From: Paenibacillus sp. DCT19
Lineage (GTDB): Bacteria > Bacillota > Bacilli > Paenibacillales > Paenibacillaceae
NCBI RefSeq assembly: GCF_003268635.1
Contig: NZ_CP029639.1
Span: forward strand, 3,917,501 to 3,981,500
Reading direction: 5' to 3'
DNA: 64,000 bases
Part shown: one piece after another, positions 7,715-16,719 of the stretch
Layout of the letters: each line of letters starts with the position of its first letter
Numbering within the stretch: the stretch's first letter is position 1
Notes under the pieces: generated by a model
What the model saw: the letters and a program-made list of their open reading frames with translations, nothing else
Told to the model about the DNA's origin: nothing
The model's database searches: none
Position numbers and translations under genes: made by a program

Positions 7715-8875
7715 TCAATACGTTTCATAGACTAAATCGTTGGCAACCTCCAGGTCACCATTAAACTCGACATAGATATATAATTGCCCAGCTGGTGTAT
7801 CTCCCGCATCATAACCTAAACGGAAATAACGATCAGGCTGGAATTCAGCATCAGCCAAAACTAATTCACTCACATCTTCATCAGGATGCGCCTCAGCAAT
7901 CATCTCCAGTGCACGGGCACAGAGCAGATCCCACTGTCTCCAGACCTCTTCGATATACGTCGATAAGTCTTCCATCTCAGCTTGGGTTGAAACTTGTACC
8001 GTAACCACAAGCTCATTCTCCTGAATAAGCACTGGCATGCGATAGTTGGTCATTGAAGCGTCATATTGAAATACACCCATACCATGGATTTCATGATTCT
8101 TTTCCACGATTAGATTATCTGCATATTGGAGTCTCTCTAGCTTCGGATTATGACGATTATCCAACTGCTTTAATTTATTATCAGAACAATACAGTTCAAC
8201 CAAACGTTCATTCTGGCTGATATCCAGCTCATCAATGTGGTTATTAAAGCACCGAACGCTCTCTAATAACAGATTCGAACGAAGATTAAGTTTCTTGATA
8301 TGATTATGGTTACAGCGGAGCTCTACCAGATTAGGACATGTGGCTAGATCAAGCTCCAACATATAATTATGTGCACAATCTACCCGCTCTAGTTGTTTAT
8401 TGTGTGCAAGTTCAAGAGAAAAGAGAGCGTTATAGCCACAACCAAGCTCCTTCAACTGCTGAAGATCCTGTAAGTCTAAATTCGATAACATATTCCAATG
8501 ACACTCTATGGCGACAAGTTTGTGATTATGAGATAGATCCAGCTTCCGAAGTCGATTGAAACTAACATTGAGCACTTCCAACGCTGTGTTGGCGCGGAGA
8601 TCCAGTGCAAGAAGCTGATTCTCTCTGCAATCCAACCTATTCAGCTTGTGGTTATGACTTAGATCCAGACTAATCAGTTGATTGTACGCGCAGTCCAGCT
8701 CTTGAAGTTCAACAAAGTATTCAATTCCCTGAAGGTTACTTGCAGCAATTTGGGACACGTTCAACGTTCTCACTTCTGAAACATCACTTTCTTGTATATA
8801 TCCACGCTGATCACAAAAATGCTCCAATATGTATTCTCTAAACGGTTCATCCGTGAACGCCTTGGTAATATCCAT
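7715..8875 (-). CDS. Leucine-rich-repeat protein, cytoplasmic
   Basis: A 386-residue protein with about ten consecutive 21-residue leucine-rich repeats (roughly residues 45-260). Repeats follow the pattern L-x-x-L-x-C-x-x-N-x-L-x-x-L-D-L-S-x-N-x-x-L, resembling the bacterial internalin-like class. There is no signal peptide, LPXTG motif or membrane segment, so it is probably intracellular. The last 110 residues form a separate acidic, mixed alpha/beta domain (LVVTVQVSTQAEMEDL to the end) that I cannot assign. A protein-binding role follows from the repeat fold; the partner is unknown. Single gene with its own terminator. Confidence 0.85.
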   Translation of the reverse strand: MDITKAFTDEPFREYILEHFCDQRGYIQESDVSEVRTLNVSQIAASNLQGIEYFVELQELDCAYNQLISLDLSHNHKLNRLDCRENQLLALDLRANTALEVLNVSFNRLRKLDLSHNHKLVAIECHWNMLSNLDLQDLQQLKELGCGYNALFSLELAHNKQLERVDCAHNYMLELDLATCPNLVELRCNHNHIKKLNLRSNLLLESVRCFNNHIDELDISQNERLVELYCSDNKLKQLDNRHNPKLERLQYADNLIVEKNHEIHGMGVFQYDASMTNYRMPVLIQENELVVTVQVSTQAEMEDLSTYIEEVWRQWDLLCARALEMIAEAHPDEDVSELVLADAEFQPDRYFRLGYDAGDTPAGQLYIYVEFNGDLEVANDLVYETY

Positions 8876-9088
8876 AGCTGGATTCTCCCCTCAATTAAAA
8901 TCCTATTCAACCTTACTAACCTATCATCCCTATTCTATGATGTCCCATGAAAGGAAGCAATGTGTGAGAAGTCTTAAATTCTACTTCAGAGCATGTTCTT
9001 CAATTATCAAAATAAAGTTATGTAATTTTTTTATAACATGTTAACATCCAGCATGTAACAGAAATCAATATAGAGAGGAAACTTTCCA

Positions 9089-9550
9089 ATGGAAATGGTT
9101 TTCGAAACAATGCAATCGTATCGCATTGCTTATGTGCGTCAGATCGGCCCTTACGGGTCAGCCAATGTAGAAGCGATGGATAGGTTAAAGCAATGGGCGC
9201 ATGATCAGAAGCTGCTGAATGAATCAGCTATTTTACTCGGCATTCCGCAGGATGACCCGGCCAGCACACCCCCACAACAGTGTAGATACGATGCAGCTAT
9301 TGTGATGACTGAACTTGAGCCTGTGCATTCTGATGCTGTCGAAATGAGTGAACTGTCTGGCGGAGAATACCTGATTTGTAAGGTCAGACACACGGCAGAA
9401 GATATGCAGCAAGCATGGAATGAGATCATCCCTTATTTGCAACAAAATCATCACACGCTCGATCATACCAAACCGGTTATGGAACGATACCGCTACCAAC
9501 TTCTGAAAAATCATTTCTGCGAAATTTGTGTGCCTGTAAAGTTGGTCTAG
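9089..9550 (+). CDS. GyrI-like (AraC effector-binding) domain protein
   Basis: A 153-residue stand-alone GyrI-like small-molecule-binding domain, seen in SbmC/GyrI and as the effector domain of AraC- and MerR-type regulators. Signature pieces are the N-terminal MQSYRIAYVRQIGPYG strand, LLGIPQDDP, YDAAIVM and the SGGEYLICKVRHTAEDMQQAWNEI helix. No DNA-binding domain is attached. Such free domains bind cationic or hydrophobic compounds, but the ligand here is unknown. AGAGAGGAAA precedes the ATG; a terminator follows at 9626. Confidence 0.87.
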   Translation: MEMVFETMQSYRIAYVRQIGPYGSANVEAMDRLKQWAHDQKLLNESAILLGIPQDDPASTPPQQCRYDAAIVMTELEPVHSDAVEMSELSGGEYLICKVRHTAEDMQQAWNEIIPYLQQNHHTLDHTKPVMERYRYQLLKNHFCEICVPVKLV

Positions 9551-9625
9551 ACGTTTGTATGTCAGCAGGACGGTAACTCTATTAAATTGCTTTTTCGTTA
9601 AGCTCACAAGTGAATAGAAATAGAA

Positions 9626-9660
9626 AAGTGACTTCGCTTACCGAAGTCACTTCTCCCTTC
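9626..9660 (+). terminator. Terminator after the GyrI-like gene
   Basis: AAGTGACTTCG (9626-9636) and CGAAGTCACTT (9642-9652) form a perfect 11-bp stem with a 5-base loop, followed by a T/C-rich tract. Confidence 0.8.
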
Positions 9661-9771
9661 ATATCATACGCTTATATTAATACCTTATAGCAATATTCTT
9701 ATACAAAAGCTCTTATATTATAATCTTTTATCAGTACTCTCGTACGATCATGTAATTAGTTCATGAACCAA

Positions 9772-11016
9772 TTAGAATGCCCAGTTACCTTTGCGGAATA
9801 CCGGTTCAATCGTTCCGTCCTGCAATTCACCATCAATATCGAGCTCTGCCGAGCCGATCATGAAGTCAACATGTGTCAGACTCACATTGCACTCATGCTG
9901 AAGCAATTCTTCATTGGACATCGATGTGCCATTCTTCATGTTGAACGGATACGCACTTCCGACAGCCAAATGGCAGGATGCATTTTCGTCAATACCCGTG
10001 TTGTAGAAGATGCGATTCAGGTTCGAGATTGGAGAATCATGCGGCACCAGCGCTACTTCACCAAGATAACGTACACCTTCGTCTGTAGCAAACAGGTTCT
10101 TCAGATGCTCTTCGCCAGATGCAGCAGTATAAGCAACGACCTGTCCATCCTTAAACGTAATGCACATCTGGTCAACAAGCTGTCCGTTCAGATTCAGCGG
10201 CATGGTACTGCTAACATAACCGTTCACACCACTGCGCTTAGGCATCGTGAACACTTCTTCAGTCGGCATATTTGCCACGGTGTAGACCCCTTGTTTATTT
10301 TCGCTGCCGCCACCGCCCCAGATATGATTGTCAACAAGCTCAATCTTTAAGTCGGTTCCTGGTGCCCGGTAGTGCAGACTTTTGTAATTTTTCTTGTTCA
10401 ACAAATCGCTCATGGTATTGAGTGTATCCAGGTGCTCTCCCCAGTTCTGCACAGCATCGCCGCCGTCAACACGGTTCATTTTGAAGATCGTTTCCCACAT
10501 CACGTTAATGCGATCTTCTTCCGGTATATCCGCAAATACTTTGTTTGCCCACGCCTTCGTTGGCGCTTTGATCAGACACCAGCTAATTTCATGGTTACGC
10601 GTGTATTTGGAATATCCTTTACGAGCCTCCGCAGCAGCCTTTGTCGCACGGGAAACGTTGTCTGAATCAATCCCTTTATACAGCTCTGGATCAGGTACCT
10701 TGATCGTCAATGTCGCTCCACCTGCTTCGGCGAAGCGTTCCATCATGTCGCCCTTCCAAGCAGGGTAGTAGTCAAAGCTATCATCCGAACCGTGCTCGAA
10801 ACGGCTGCGCGTAATATTGTCGTCATCAAAGTCTACTTGTACATACTTCGCACCAGCCGCATATGCCTTCTGTACGATCAAGCGGGTGAACTCTAATGTC
10901 TCTATTGGTGCAGTCACCAATAGATCTTGCCCCTTCTGAATATTCACACCGACTTTAACGACCAACTCGGCGTATTGCTCTAACGACTTTTCAAAAGATT
11001 GTTCAAATGCGCTCAT
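9772..11016 (-). CDS. M29-family aminopeptidase (AmpS/AmpT-like)
   Basis: A 414-residue cytosolic dimetal aminopeptidase. Expected metal ligands are visible in order: a Glu in NMPTEEVFTMP, a Glu and His in GEVALVPHDSPIS, a Tyr in RIFYNTG, and His/Asp pairs in ASCHLAVG and THVDFMIG. Length fits the family. The frame also allows a GTG at 11028, but that codon overlaps the CAGGAGTGA ribosome binding site, so the ATG at 11016 is preferred. It lies 46 bases after the acyl-CoA synthetase gene on the same strand and may share its transcript. Role: peptide turnover. Confidence 0.93.
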   Translation of the reverse strand: MSAFEQSFEKSLEQYAELVVKVGVNIQKGQDLLVTAPIETLEFTRLIVQKAYAAGAKYVQVDFDDDNITRSRFEHGSDDSFDYYPAWKGDMMERFAEAGGATLTIKVPDPELYKGIDSDNVSRATKAAAEARKGYSKYTRNHEISWCLIKAPTKAWANKVFADIPEEDRINVMWETIFKMNRVDGGDAVQNWGEHLDTLNTMSDLLNKKNYKSLHYRAPGTDLKIELVDNHIWGGGGSENKQGVYTVANMPTEEVFTMPKRSGVNGYVSSTMPLNLNGQLVDQMCITFKDGQVVAYTAASGEEHLKNLFATDEGVRYLGEVALVPHDSPISNLNRIFYNTGIDENASCHLAVGSAYPFNMKNGTSMSNEELLQHECNVSLTHVDFMIGSAELDIDGELQDGTIEPVFRKGNWAF

Positions 11017-11062
11017 GAATATTTTCACTCCTGTTTCAAAATTTTATAGTTATAGATCACCA

Positions 11063-12673
11063 TTATACGTTTCGTTTTTCCTGTTCACGCAGTTCAATCC
11101 GGCGAATCTTACCTGAGCTTGTTTTTGGCAGATCGGTAACAAATTCAATTTTACGTGGATATTTGTAAGGTGCCGTCCACTCTTTGACATGATTTTGCAA
11201 TTCACGTACCAGTTCCGGTGAAGCCAGTGCTTCATCTCGAAGAACGACAAAGGCTTTCACCACATGTCCTCGGATCTCATCTGGGCTTGCCACCACCGCA
11301 CATTCCTTCACGCTGCCATGCTTCATAAGGGCTTCTTCGACTTCAAATGGCCCGATCGTATACCCTGAACTGATAATAATATCGTCACTCCGACCTTCAA
11401 ACCAGAAGAAGCCTTCCTCATCCTTACGTGCGCGATCTCCTGTTACAAAATAATCGCCCCGTTGGCTAGCTTCCTTGCGTCCAGCATCCTGATAATACTC
11501 ACGGAACAATGCTGGCATATCTTTATGCACCGCGATATCTCCAACTTGTCCAGCTGGCTGCGGCTGACCATCTTCATCTATAATTTCAATCAGACCTGGT
11601 GTGATGGATTGACCCATGGATCCAATTCGAATAGGCGCACCACTTAAGCTTCCAATAAGCAACGTACTTTCCGTCTGTCCATAGCCGTCCCGAATCGTGA
11701 GGTTAAAATGTCGTTGGAATATTTCAATAACTTCCTGATTAAGCGGCTCACCAGCAGATACGGCACTACGGAGCTTGGACAAGTCATAGTGTCCCAGATC
11801 ATCTGTTTTTGCCATTAATCGATATTCCGTCGGTGTACAACAGAGTACACTGATCTCATGTTCCTGCATGAGTTGTAGGTAACGCTTGGGATGGAATGAT
11901 CCATTGTAGACCAGCCCTGTTGCACCTCTTCCGAGTACAGAGAGGAACGGACTCCAGATCCATTTTTGCCATCCAGGTGCTGCGGTTGCCCACACGGTAT
12001 CTGATGGCTGGATATCTAGCCATAACGAAGAAGCGATCCGCAGGTGAGCATATCCCCAACCATGGCTATGTACAACTCCTTTGGGATTACCGGTTGTTCC
12101 TGAGGTATACGCAAGAATCGCGATATCATCACGATGTGTTTCTACCGCAGCCATCTCATCAGATTGACCTTGCATTAACTTCTCCACGTTCACCCAGCCT
12201 TCGGCCGGTACGCCAGTGTCACCATGAGGTGATGCAACGATCCGGTGTGCGAGTGATGGCAGATCTGAATTCATCTTCTCCACTTCTGCTGTTGTCTCAG
12301 ACCACACAATCACTGCACGGGCTTCAGAGTGCCGCAGACGATATTCCAAATCCTTCGCTCGCAGCATCTCGGAAGAAGGGATCACAGCAATGCCCAGCTT
12401 CAGGCAAGCAATGTAAATAACATAGGCAATAATACGGCGTGGTACCATGACCAGCACCCGATCGCCCTTCTCCAATCCTAAGTCACGTAATCCACCAGCA
12501 AGACGGTTGGCCTGCTTAAATAAATCACCGTATGTGATCTCTTCCAACTCTTGATGATCGCTGAGCCATCTAAGTGCAATCCGATCTGACGGGTGATTCT
12601 CCATCTCGGATGTCAGGTTATAGCTTTCAGGCGAAATCCACTGTTCAAAGTTCAAATGGAGCCTCTCCTTCAT
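11063..12673 (-). CDS. Acyl-CoA synthetase (AMP-forming), ACSM/YtcI-like
   Basis: A 536-residue adenylate-forming ligase that activates a carboxylic acid with ATP and transfers it to coenzyme A. The P-loop-like AYTSGTTGNPKGVVHSH motif lies near residue 190, DGYGQTES (A5) near 335, the GDRARKDEEGFFWFEGRSDDII hinge near 420, and the catalytic lysine motif KTSSGKIRR at the C-terminus. Overall it resembles the medium-chain/acetyl-CoA synthetase group that includes Bacillus YtcI. No fatty-acid oxidation genes are adjacent, so the chain-length preference is open. Ribosome binding site GAGAGG before the ATG. Confidence 0.92.
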   Translation of the reverse strand: MKERLHLNFEQWISPESYNLTSEMENHPSDRIALRWLSDHQELEEITYGDLFKQANRLAGGLRDLGLEKGDRVLVMVPRRIIAYVIYIACLKLGIAVIPSSEMLRAKDLEYRLRHSEARAVIVWSETTAEVEKMNSDLPSLAHRIVASPHGDTGVPAEGWVNVEKLMQGQSDEMAAVETHRDDIAILAYTSGTTGNPKGVVHSHGWGYAHLRIASSLWLDIQPSDTVWATAAPGWQKWIWSPFLSVLGRGATGLVYNGSFHPKRYLQLMQEHEISVLCCTPTEYRLMAKTDDLGHYDLSKLRSAVSAGEPLNQEVIEIFQRHFNLTIRDGYGQTESTLLIGSLSGAPIRIGSMGQSITPGLIEIIDEDGQPQPAGQVGDIAVHKDMPALFREYYQDAGRKEASQRGDYFVTGDRARKDEEGFFWFEGRSDDIIISSGYTIGPFEVEEALMKHGSVKECAVVASPDEIRGHVVKAFVVLRDEALASPELVRELQNHVKEWTAPYKYPRKIEFVTDLPKTSSGKIRRIELREQEKRNV

Positions 12674-12740
12674 GTTTCAAAATGTAAAGCATCTATACAT
12701 TATACCTCAAATCCTAGGACCAGGTGCTATGAACTGAATT

Positions 12741-12782
12741 CATTAAAAAAATAAAAAATAACAGCCTGTCTTCAAGGCTGTT
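12741..12782 (-). terminator. Terminator of the aldo/keto reductase gene
   Basis: AACAGCCT (12760-12767) pairs with AGGCTGTT (12775-12782). On the minus strand the hairpin is followed by a long T-rich tract (12741-12759). A second imperfect hairpin lies at about 12845-12871, closer to the gene. Confidence 0.8.
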
Positions 12783-12922
12783 AATCAATCATTATTAACA
12801 TTACGTACAATGTACACTCTACTCGAATGTCTATTAACTCAAAAGCGCCTTCCTATACACTGGAAGACGCTCTCGAATTTTCATATCACTATCGCATTTC
12901 ATTATTCCATTTCATAATCTCA

Positions 12923-13927
12923 TTACCAAGGATAATTTCCAATACCGTCCAAGATGCGATCAATCTCGTTCAGCTCTTCTGTTGTTAATTCCGGTGCCTT
13001 GAGAGCTGCTACGTTCTCTTCGATCTGTGACACGCGGCTTGCACCGATCAGAGCTGAGGTCACACGGTTGCCACGTAGAATCCAGTTTAGTGAAAGCTGG
13101 GATATCGTCTGTCCTCTACGTTCAGCAACAGCTTGAAGCGCTTCGAACTTGGCAATCCGTTCGTCGGTATAAGCCTCTACTTTCAAATTCCCTGTTGGGT
13201 TAGCCCGTTCTGCAATAATCTTCTCAACATACTTATTCGTTAACTGTCCGCGGCCAAGAGGACAGAACGCAATTGACCCCACACCTTGTTCGTCCAACAC
13301 ATCCTGAAGTCCGTCTTCAATCCAGCGATTCAGCATGGAGTAGTTCGGCTGGTGAACCAGACATGGCGTGCCCAGACGGCGAAGAATCGTAACGGCTTCT
13401 TGCGTCTGCTCAGCATTGTAGTTGGACAAGCCCACGTATAATGCTTTGCCTTGTCTTACAATATGATCGAGAGCAGCCATCGTTTCTTCCAGTGGTGTCT
13501 CAGGGTCTGGACGGTGGTGGTAGAAAATATCGACATACTCAAGTCCCATTCTGCTGAGACTTTGATCGAGGCTAGCAATCAAGTTTTTGCGAGAGCCCCA
13601 TTCGCCGTAAGGACCTTCCCACATATGATATCCAGCCTTGCTTGAGATCAGCAGTTCATCCCGGTAAGGACGCAGATGCTTTTTGAAAATGACACCAAAG
13701 TTCTCTTCTGCCGACCCCGGAGGTGGTCCATAATTGTTGGCCAGATCAAAATGATTAATGCCCAGATCGAAGGCACGAAGGATCATTTCTGTCTGAACAT
13801 CCATGGTGCGATTGCCGCCAAAATTTTGCCATAATCCTAGTGCGATCTGAGGCAGCTTGATTCCGGATTTACCGGAGCGGACATAATTCATTTCGTTGTA
13901 TCGTTCACTATTTGCAGTATAGGGCAT
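12923..13927 (-). CDS. Aldo/keto reductase, YghZ/GpR-like
   Basis: A 334-residue NADPH-dependent TIM-barrel reductase. The FDLANNYGPPPGSAEENFG segment carries the catalytic Asp and Tyr, ISSKAGY the Lys, and IFYHHRPDP the His of the catalytic tetrad. The PPPGSAE insertion and the SALIGASRVSQIEENV cofactor loop place it with L-glyceraldehyde-3-phosphate reductase/YghZ-type enzymes, which reduce small aldehydes including methylglyoxal. It is divergent from an AraC-type regulator with direct repeats between them, suggesting carbohydrate-linked control. The start codon has only a weak GAGAG site. Confidence 0.9.
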   Translation of the reverse strand: MPYTANSERYNEMNYVRSGKSGIKLPQIALGLWQNFGGNRTMDVQTEMILRAFDLGINHFDLANNYGPPPGSAEENFGVIFKKHLRPYRDELLISSKAGYHMWEGPYGEWGSRKNLIASLDQSLSRMGLEYVDIFYHHRPDPETPLEETMAALDHIVRQGKALYVGLSNYNAEQTQEAVTILRRLGTPCLVHQPNYSMLNRWIEDGLQDVLDEQGVGSIAFCPLGRGQLTNKYVEKIIAERANPTGNLKVEAYTDERIAKFEALQAVAERRGQTISQLSLNWILRGNRVTSALIGASRVSQIEENVAALKAPELTTEELNEIDRILDGIGNYPW

Positions 13928-14000
13928 TCATATCTCTCATTTCTGCTTATGCGTTATTGTTGATCACCCTCTTATCTTAGACAATCCCTACTGAAAACCA

Positions 14001-14028
14001 TATGGCATTTCACTACCTACGTATGGCA
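14001..14028. promoter_or_regulatory. Candidate AraC-type operator, two direct half-sites
   Basis: TATGGCA occurs at 14001-14007 and again at 14022-14028 in the same orientation. The 21-bp spacing is two helical turns, as expected for the two half-sites of an AraC-family protein. They lie midway between the aldo/keto reductase and AraC-type regulator starts. Confidence 0.5.
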
Positions 14029-14143
14029 AAATGATTGTTATATCATCATCGGATGTTATGTTAAACAAAACAATTAAGCGTACATATCGCAATCGAATAT
14101 GTTAAAATGCAAGATATAGTCTTCGGAACAGGAGTGACCTCAA

Positions 14144-14986
14144 GTGATTACGTATATGTTCAAGAACAATCAATTTCAGGAGCTGCAGCTGCTCCATTAT
14201 GGCACCGAGCCTTGCACACCAGGGCACAGTTTTGGCCCAGCGATGCGTGATTACTACAAAATTCATTACATTTTGAATGGCAAAGGTACTTTCCAGGTCG
14301 GAGGGCAAACCTTCGAATTACACAAAGGACAAGGATTTCTCATCGTGCCTCATTCAGTTGTTCATTATGAAGCTGACCAAGATGAACCATGGGAATATAG
14401 CTGGGTAGCTTTTCAAGGGAGCAATGTCGTTACTTTATTACAACAAGCTTGCCTGTCTGAACAGTGTCCGATCTTCGAACTTCATAATGATGATGAACTG
14501 CGCTCGTGTCTGCATCGCATGATTAGCTCTAGAAATACACATAAAGGCTGGGAAATTAGTATGACCGGCTTGTTATACCAATACTTCGCTGTGCTAATTG
14601 ATCAAGCTAGTGAAACGACTCTTCCGATGATGCAGGACTATACGAAGGATACGTATGTTACGCAGGTCATTGATTTTATTGAGATGAACTATGCTAATGC
14701 GATCACGGTTCAAGCTATTGCCTCCCATGTTGGGCTACAAAGAAGTTACCTGTGCTCACTCTTCAAAGATCTGATCGGAAGCAGTATTCAGTCCTACCTC
14801 GTAAATTACCGCATGCGTAGAGCAGCTGAACTGACGCTTGATCCCAGTCTAAGTATTGGTGACATTGCTCGGTCCGTCGGATATCTGGATCAATTGCTCT
14901 TCTCCAAGATGTTCAAGAAGGTCATGGGACAATCTCCAACTCAGTATCGCAAACAAAAAACAGCACCTTCCCCAATTCATAGTTAA
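14144..14986 (+). CDS. AraC-family transcriptional regulator with cupin sensor
   Basis: A 280-residue regulator. Residues 20-150 form the AraC-type cupin ligand-binding domain (DYYKIHYILNGKGTFQVGGQTFELHKGQGFLI). Residues 175-275 hold two helix-turn-helix motifs (ITVQAIASHVGLQRSYLCSLFKD and IGDIARSVGYLDQLLFSKMFKKVMGQSPTQYR). This is the usual layout of sugar-responsive activators in Paenibacillus. The start is GTG with GGAG nine bases upstream. It is divergent from the aldo/keto reductase, its most likely target. The effector is unknown. Confidence 0.9.
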   Translation: MITYMFKNNQFQELQLLHYGTEPCTPGHSFGPAMRDYYKIHYILNGKGTFQVGGQTFELHKGQGFLIVPHSVVHYEADQDEPWEYSWVAFQGSNVVTLLQQACLSEQCPIFELHNDDELRSCLHRMISSRNTHKGWEISMTGLLYQYFAVLIDQASETTLPMMQDYTKDTYVTQVIDFIEMNYANAITVQAIASHVGLQRSYLCSLFKDLIGSSIQSYLVNYRMRRAAELTLDPSLSIGDIARSVGYLDQLLFSKMFKKVMGQSPTQYRKQKTAPSPIHS

Positions 14987-15007
14987 AGGGAACGTGCTGT
15001 TTCTCTT
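14958..15007 (+). terminator. Terminator overlapping the end of the AraC-type gene
   Basis: AAACAGCAC-c-TTCCC (14958-14972) pairs with GGGAA-c-GTGCTGTTT (14988-15002), followed by CTCTTATT. The left arm lies inside the coding region, before the stop at 14986. Confidence 0.75.
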
Positions 15008-15077
15008 ATTGGAGCAAATACTCGAAATTTAACTTTAGATGATATTAACCGGATACCGGTTCACAATTATACCTCGT

Positions 15078-15479
15078 TTAAACCTGCTGTTCCTGCATGG
15101 ATACGCCCACCACATGAACCTTAATTTCATCAACGAATATTCCTGTGAAATTCTCTACAGCCTGCTGCACATTGTGCTGCAGTTCACGGCAGACCTCATG
15201 CATACGACAACCATATTGCAAAATAATTCTTAATTGAATCGATGCCCGCTCTTCTTTTACAATCACATCAATGCCTTTTTGCAGGCTCTTGCCACTAATG
15301 CTCTTCGCAATGCCTTCTGTTAAGCCAGAAGACATGGACGATATTCCCACGGTTGTCTGTGCAGCTATGCCTACAATTTTGGATACAACATCCGTAGCAA
15401 TATGAACTGCGCCAATTAGAGCTGGCTGAGGTTCAATATATTCAGGTTCATGATAAGTTACAGGTACGATTTCAGTCAT
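15078..15479 (-). CDS. Asp23/Gls24 envelope stress-family protein
   Basis: A 133-residue Asp23/Gls24 domain protein. Family motifs are GAVHIATDVVSKIVGIAAQTTVGI, the VIVKEERASIQLRIILQYG central strands and VCRELQHNVQQAVENFTG near the C-terminus. There is no membrane segment. Members associate with the membrane through partners (AmaP in staphylococci) and respond to alkaline or envelope stress. The gene sits 51 bases after the AI-2E-family membrane protein on the same strand, so the two may be co-transcribed. Function here inferred from family only. Confidence 0.9.
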   Translation of the reverse strand: MTEIVPVTYHEPEYIEPQPALIGAVHIATDVVSKIVGIAAQTTVGISSMSSGLTEGIAKSISGKSLQKGIDVIVKEERASIQLRIILQYGCRMHEVCRELQHNVQQAVENFTGIFVDEIKVHVVGVSMQEQQV

Positions 15480-15530
15480 GTGGATCGCTCCATTCTTATT
15501 AATTTGAGTTGGTTCGTGTCTGAAAACTCA

Positions 15531-16613
15531 CTAGGCATTTTGCCATTTTTCCTTAAAGAACAAATTGTAGATACGTACCAACAAGATTTTAAGAATCATA
15601 TAGAACGGAATAATGATAAGAATAGCTATAATTCCGCCCAAGTCCCCCGCACCGAGTACCAAGATAATGGTTGTGAGCGGGTGAATATCCAGCTTTTTGC
15701 CGAATACATACGGAGCAACTAGATTATCTTGAATCTGCTGCGCCACAAGAATAATAATGAGTGACCAGATCGCCACTGAAGGCGATACGACGAGTCCCAT
15801 GATCACAATAGGAATCGAAGATACGATCGCACCGATAAATGGAACAAAGTTCATAATGACAGCAATGACGGTCAACAACAGTGCGTACGGTAAACCGATG
15901 ATTAGAAAACCTATATACATTAATACACCTAATGCCAGGTTTACAAGCACTCTTCCTACGATAAATCCACTGAGCGCCTGATCAATCTCCAGCACCACTT
16001 CACGACTATCCTTCTGAAAACGCTTGGGCGCAATCGAAGCGAGGATACGACCAAATTTCTCTCCTTGTTTCAACATATAGAACAGAATGATTGGGAAGGT
16101 GAACAGGATAATAGCAAAACTGGAAATCAGCGAGATGAGACCACTAACGTAGTCCGTCACGAAGTTGAATCCTTTATTGATGTAGTCTGTAATTTGAGAG
16201 AACGGCGTTGAATTATCCGGGAACAAGGTCGTAATTACACCGTTTTGTTCTAATGCTTTGAGCTGAACACTTAGTGAATTAAGCAGGTTTGGCGCATTTT
16301 CCACTAGATTGATCAATTGCTGACGCAAGGATGGCCATAACCCCACAACAAACAGCACAAGCAAGATGCCAAAGATCAGATAGATCAGCAGGATACTGGC
16401 CGTTCGGTTAAGCTTCTTTCTCTCCATATAATTAACCAAAGGCCTCAGTAAATAATAAAAGAAAACCGAAAGCATCATCGGCACAGTAATTACCGTAATC
16501 ATCGTAACTAATGGCTGGAATATGAAGCTCACTTTGGATAATAGATAGATGTTGATCAGCACAAGAGCTAATCCAATGCTGAATCGTGCAAATGAGTTTT
16601 TTACTTTAAACAA
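15531..16613 (-). CDS. AI-2E family (PF01594) membrane protein
   Basis: A 360-residue polytopic membrane protein with about seven to eight hydrophobic segments. It has the PerM/TqsA-type signature: a long extracytoplasmic central domain (about residues 75-160), the motif VGRVLVNLALGVLMYIGFLIIGLPYALLL, and GAIVSSIPIVIMGLV. Members include exporters of autoinducer-2 and cation/proton antiporters, so the name does not prove an AI-2 role. It probably forms a unit with the downstream Gls24 gene. Upstream is a hairpin separating it from the two-component genes. Confidence 0.9.
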   Translation of the reverse strand: MFKVKNSFARFSIGLALVLINIYLLSKVSFIFQPLVTMITVITVPMMLSVFFYYLLRPLVNYMERKKLNRTASILLIYLIFGILLVLFVVGLWPSLRQQLINLVENAPNLLNSLSVQLKALEQNGVITTLFPDNSTPFSQITDYINKGFNFVTDYVSGLISLISSFAIILFTFPIILFYMLKQGEKFGRILASIAPKRFQKDSREVVLEIDQALSGFIVGRVLVNLALGVLMYIGFLIIGLPYALLLTVIAVIMNFVPFIGAIVSSIPIVIMGLVVSPSVAIWSLIIILVAQQIQDNLVAPYVFGKKLDIHPLTTIILVLGAGDLGGIIAILIIIPFYMILKILLVRIYNLFFKEKWQNA

Positions 16614-16666
16614 TATGTCCCCTCCAGATTCCCATTTCTAATGTACATGTCTATGGTTAGCCTTCT

Positions 16667-16713
16667 AGAAGCAATCTGTATGCGACGCGGAAATCGCATG
16701 CAGATCGGCTTCT
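16667..16713. terminator. Hairpin between AI-2E gene and histidine kinase gene
   Basis: AGAAGC...TCTG.ATGCGA (16667-16685) pairs with TCGCAT.CAGA...GCTTCT (16693-16713), a long stem with two small internal loops. There is no good T-run on the minus strand; a T-rich tract follows on the plus strand. It probably ends or attenuates the kinase transcript before the AI-2E gene. Confidence 0.55.
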
Positions 16714-16719
16714 TCTCTT

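Noticed and set aside
9763..10350. 195-codon plus-strand frame opposite the M29 aminopeptidase gene
   Set aside because: It is the mirror of a conserved coding region, with Cys/His-rich random composition and no start signal.
15531..16613. Specific autoinducer-2 exporter
   Set aside because: The family name covers antiporters and other transporters, and no quorum-sensing genes are linked.
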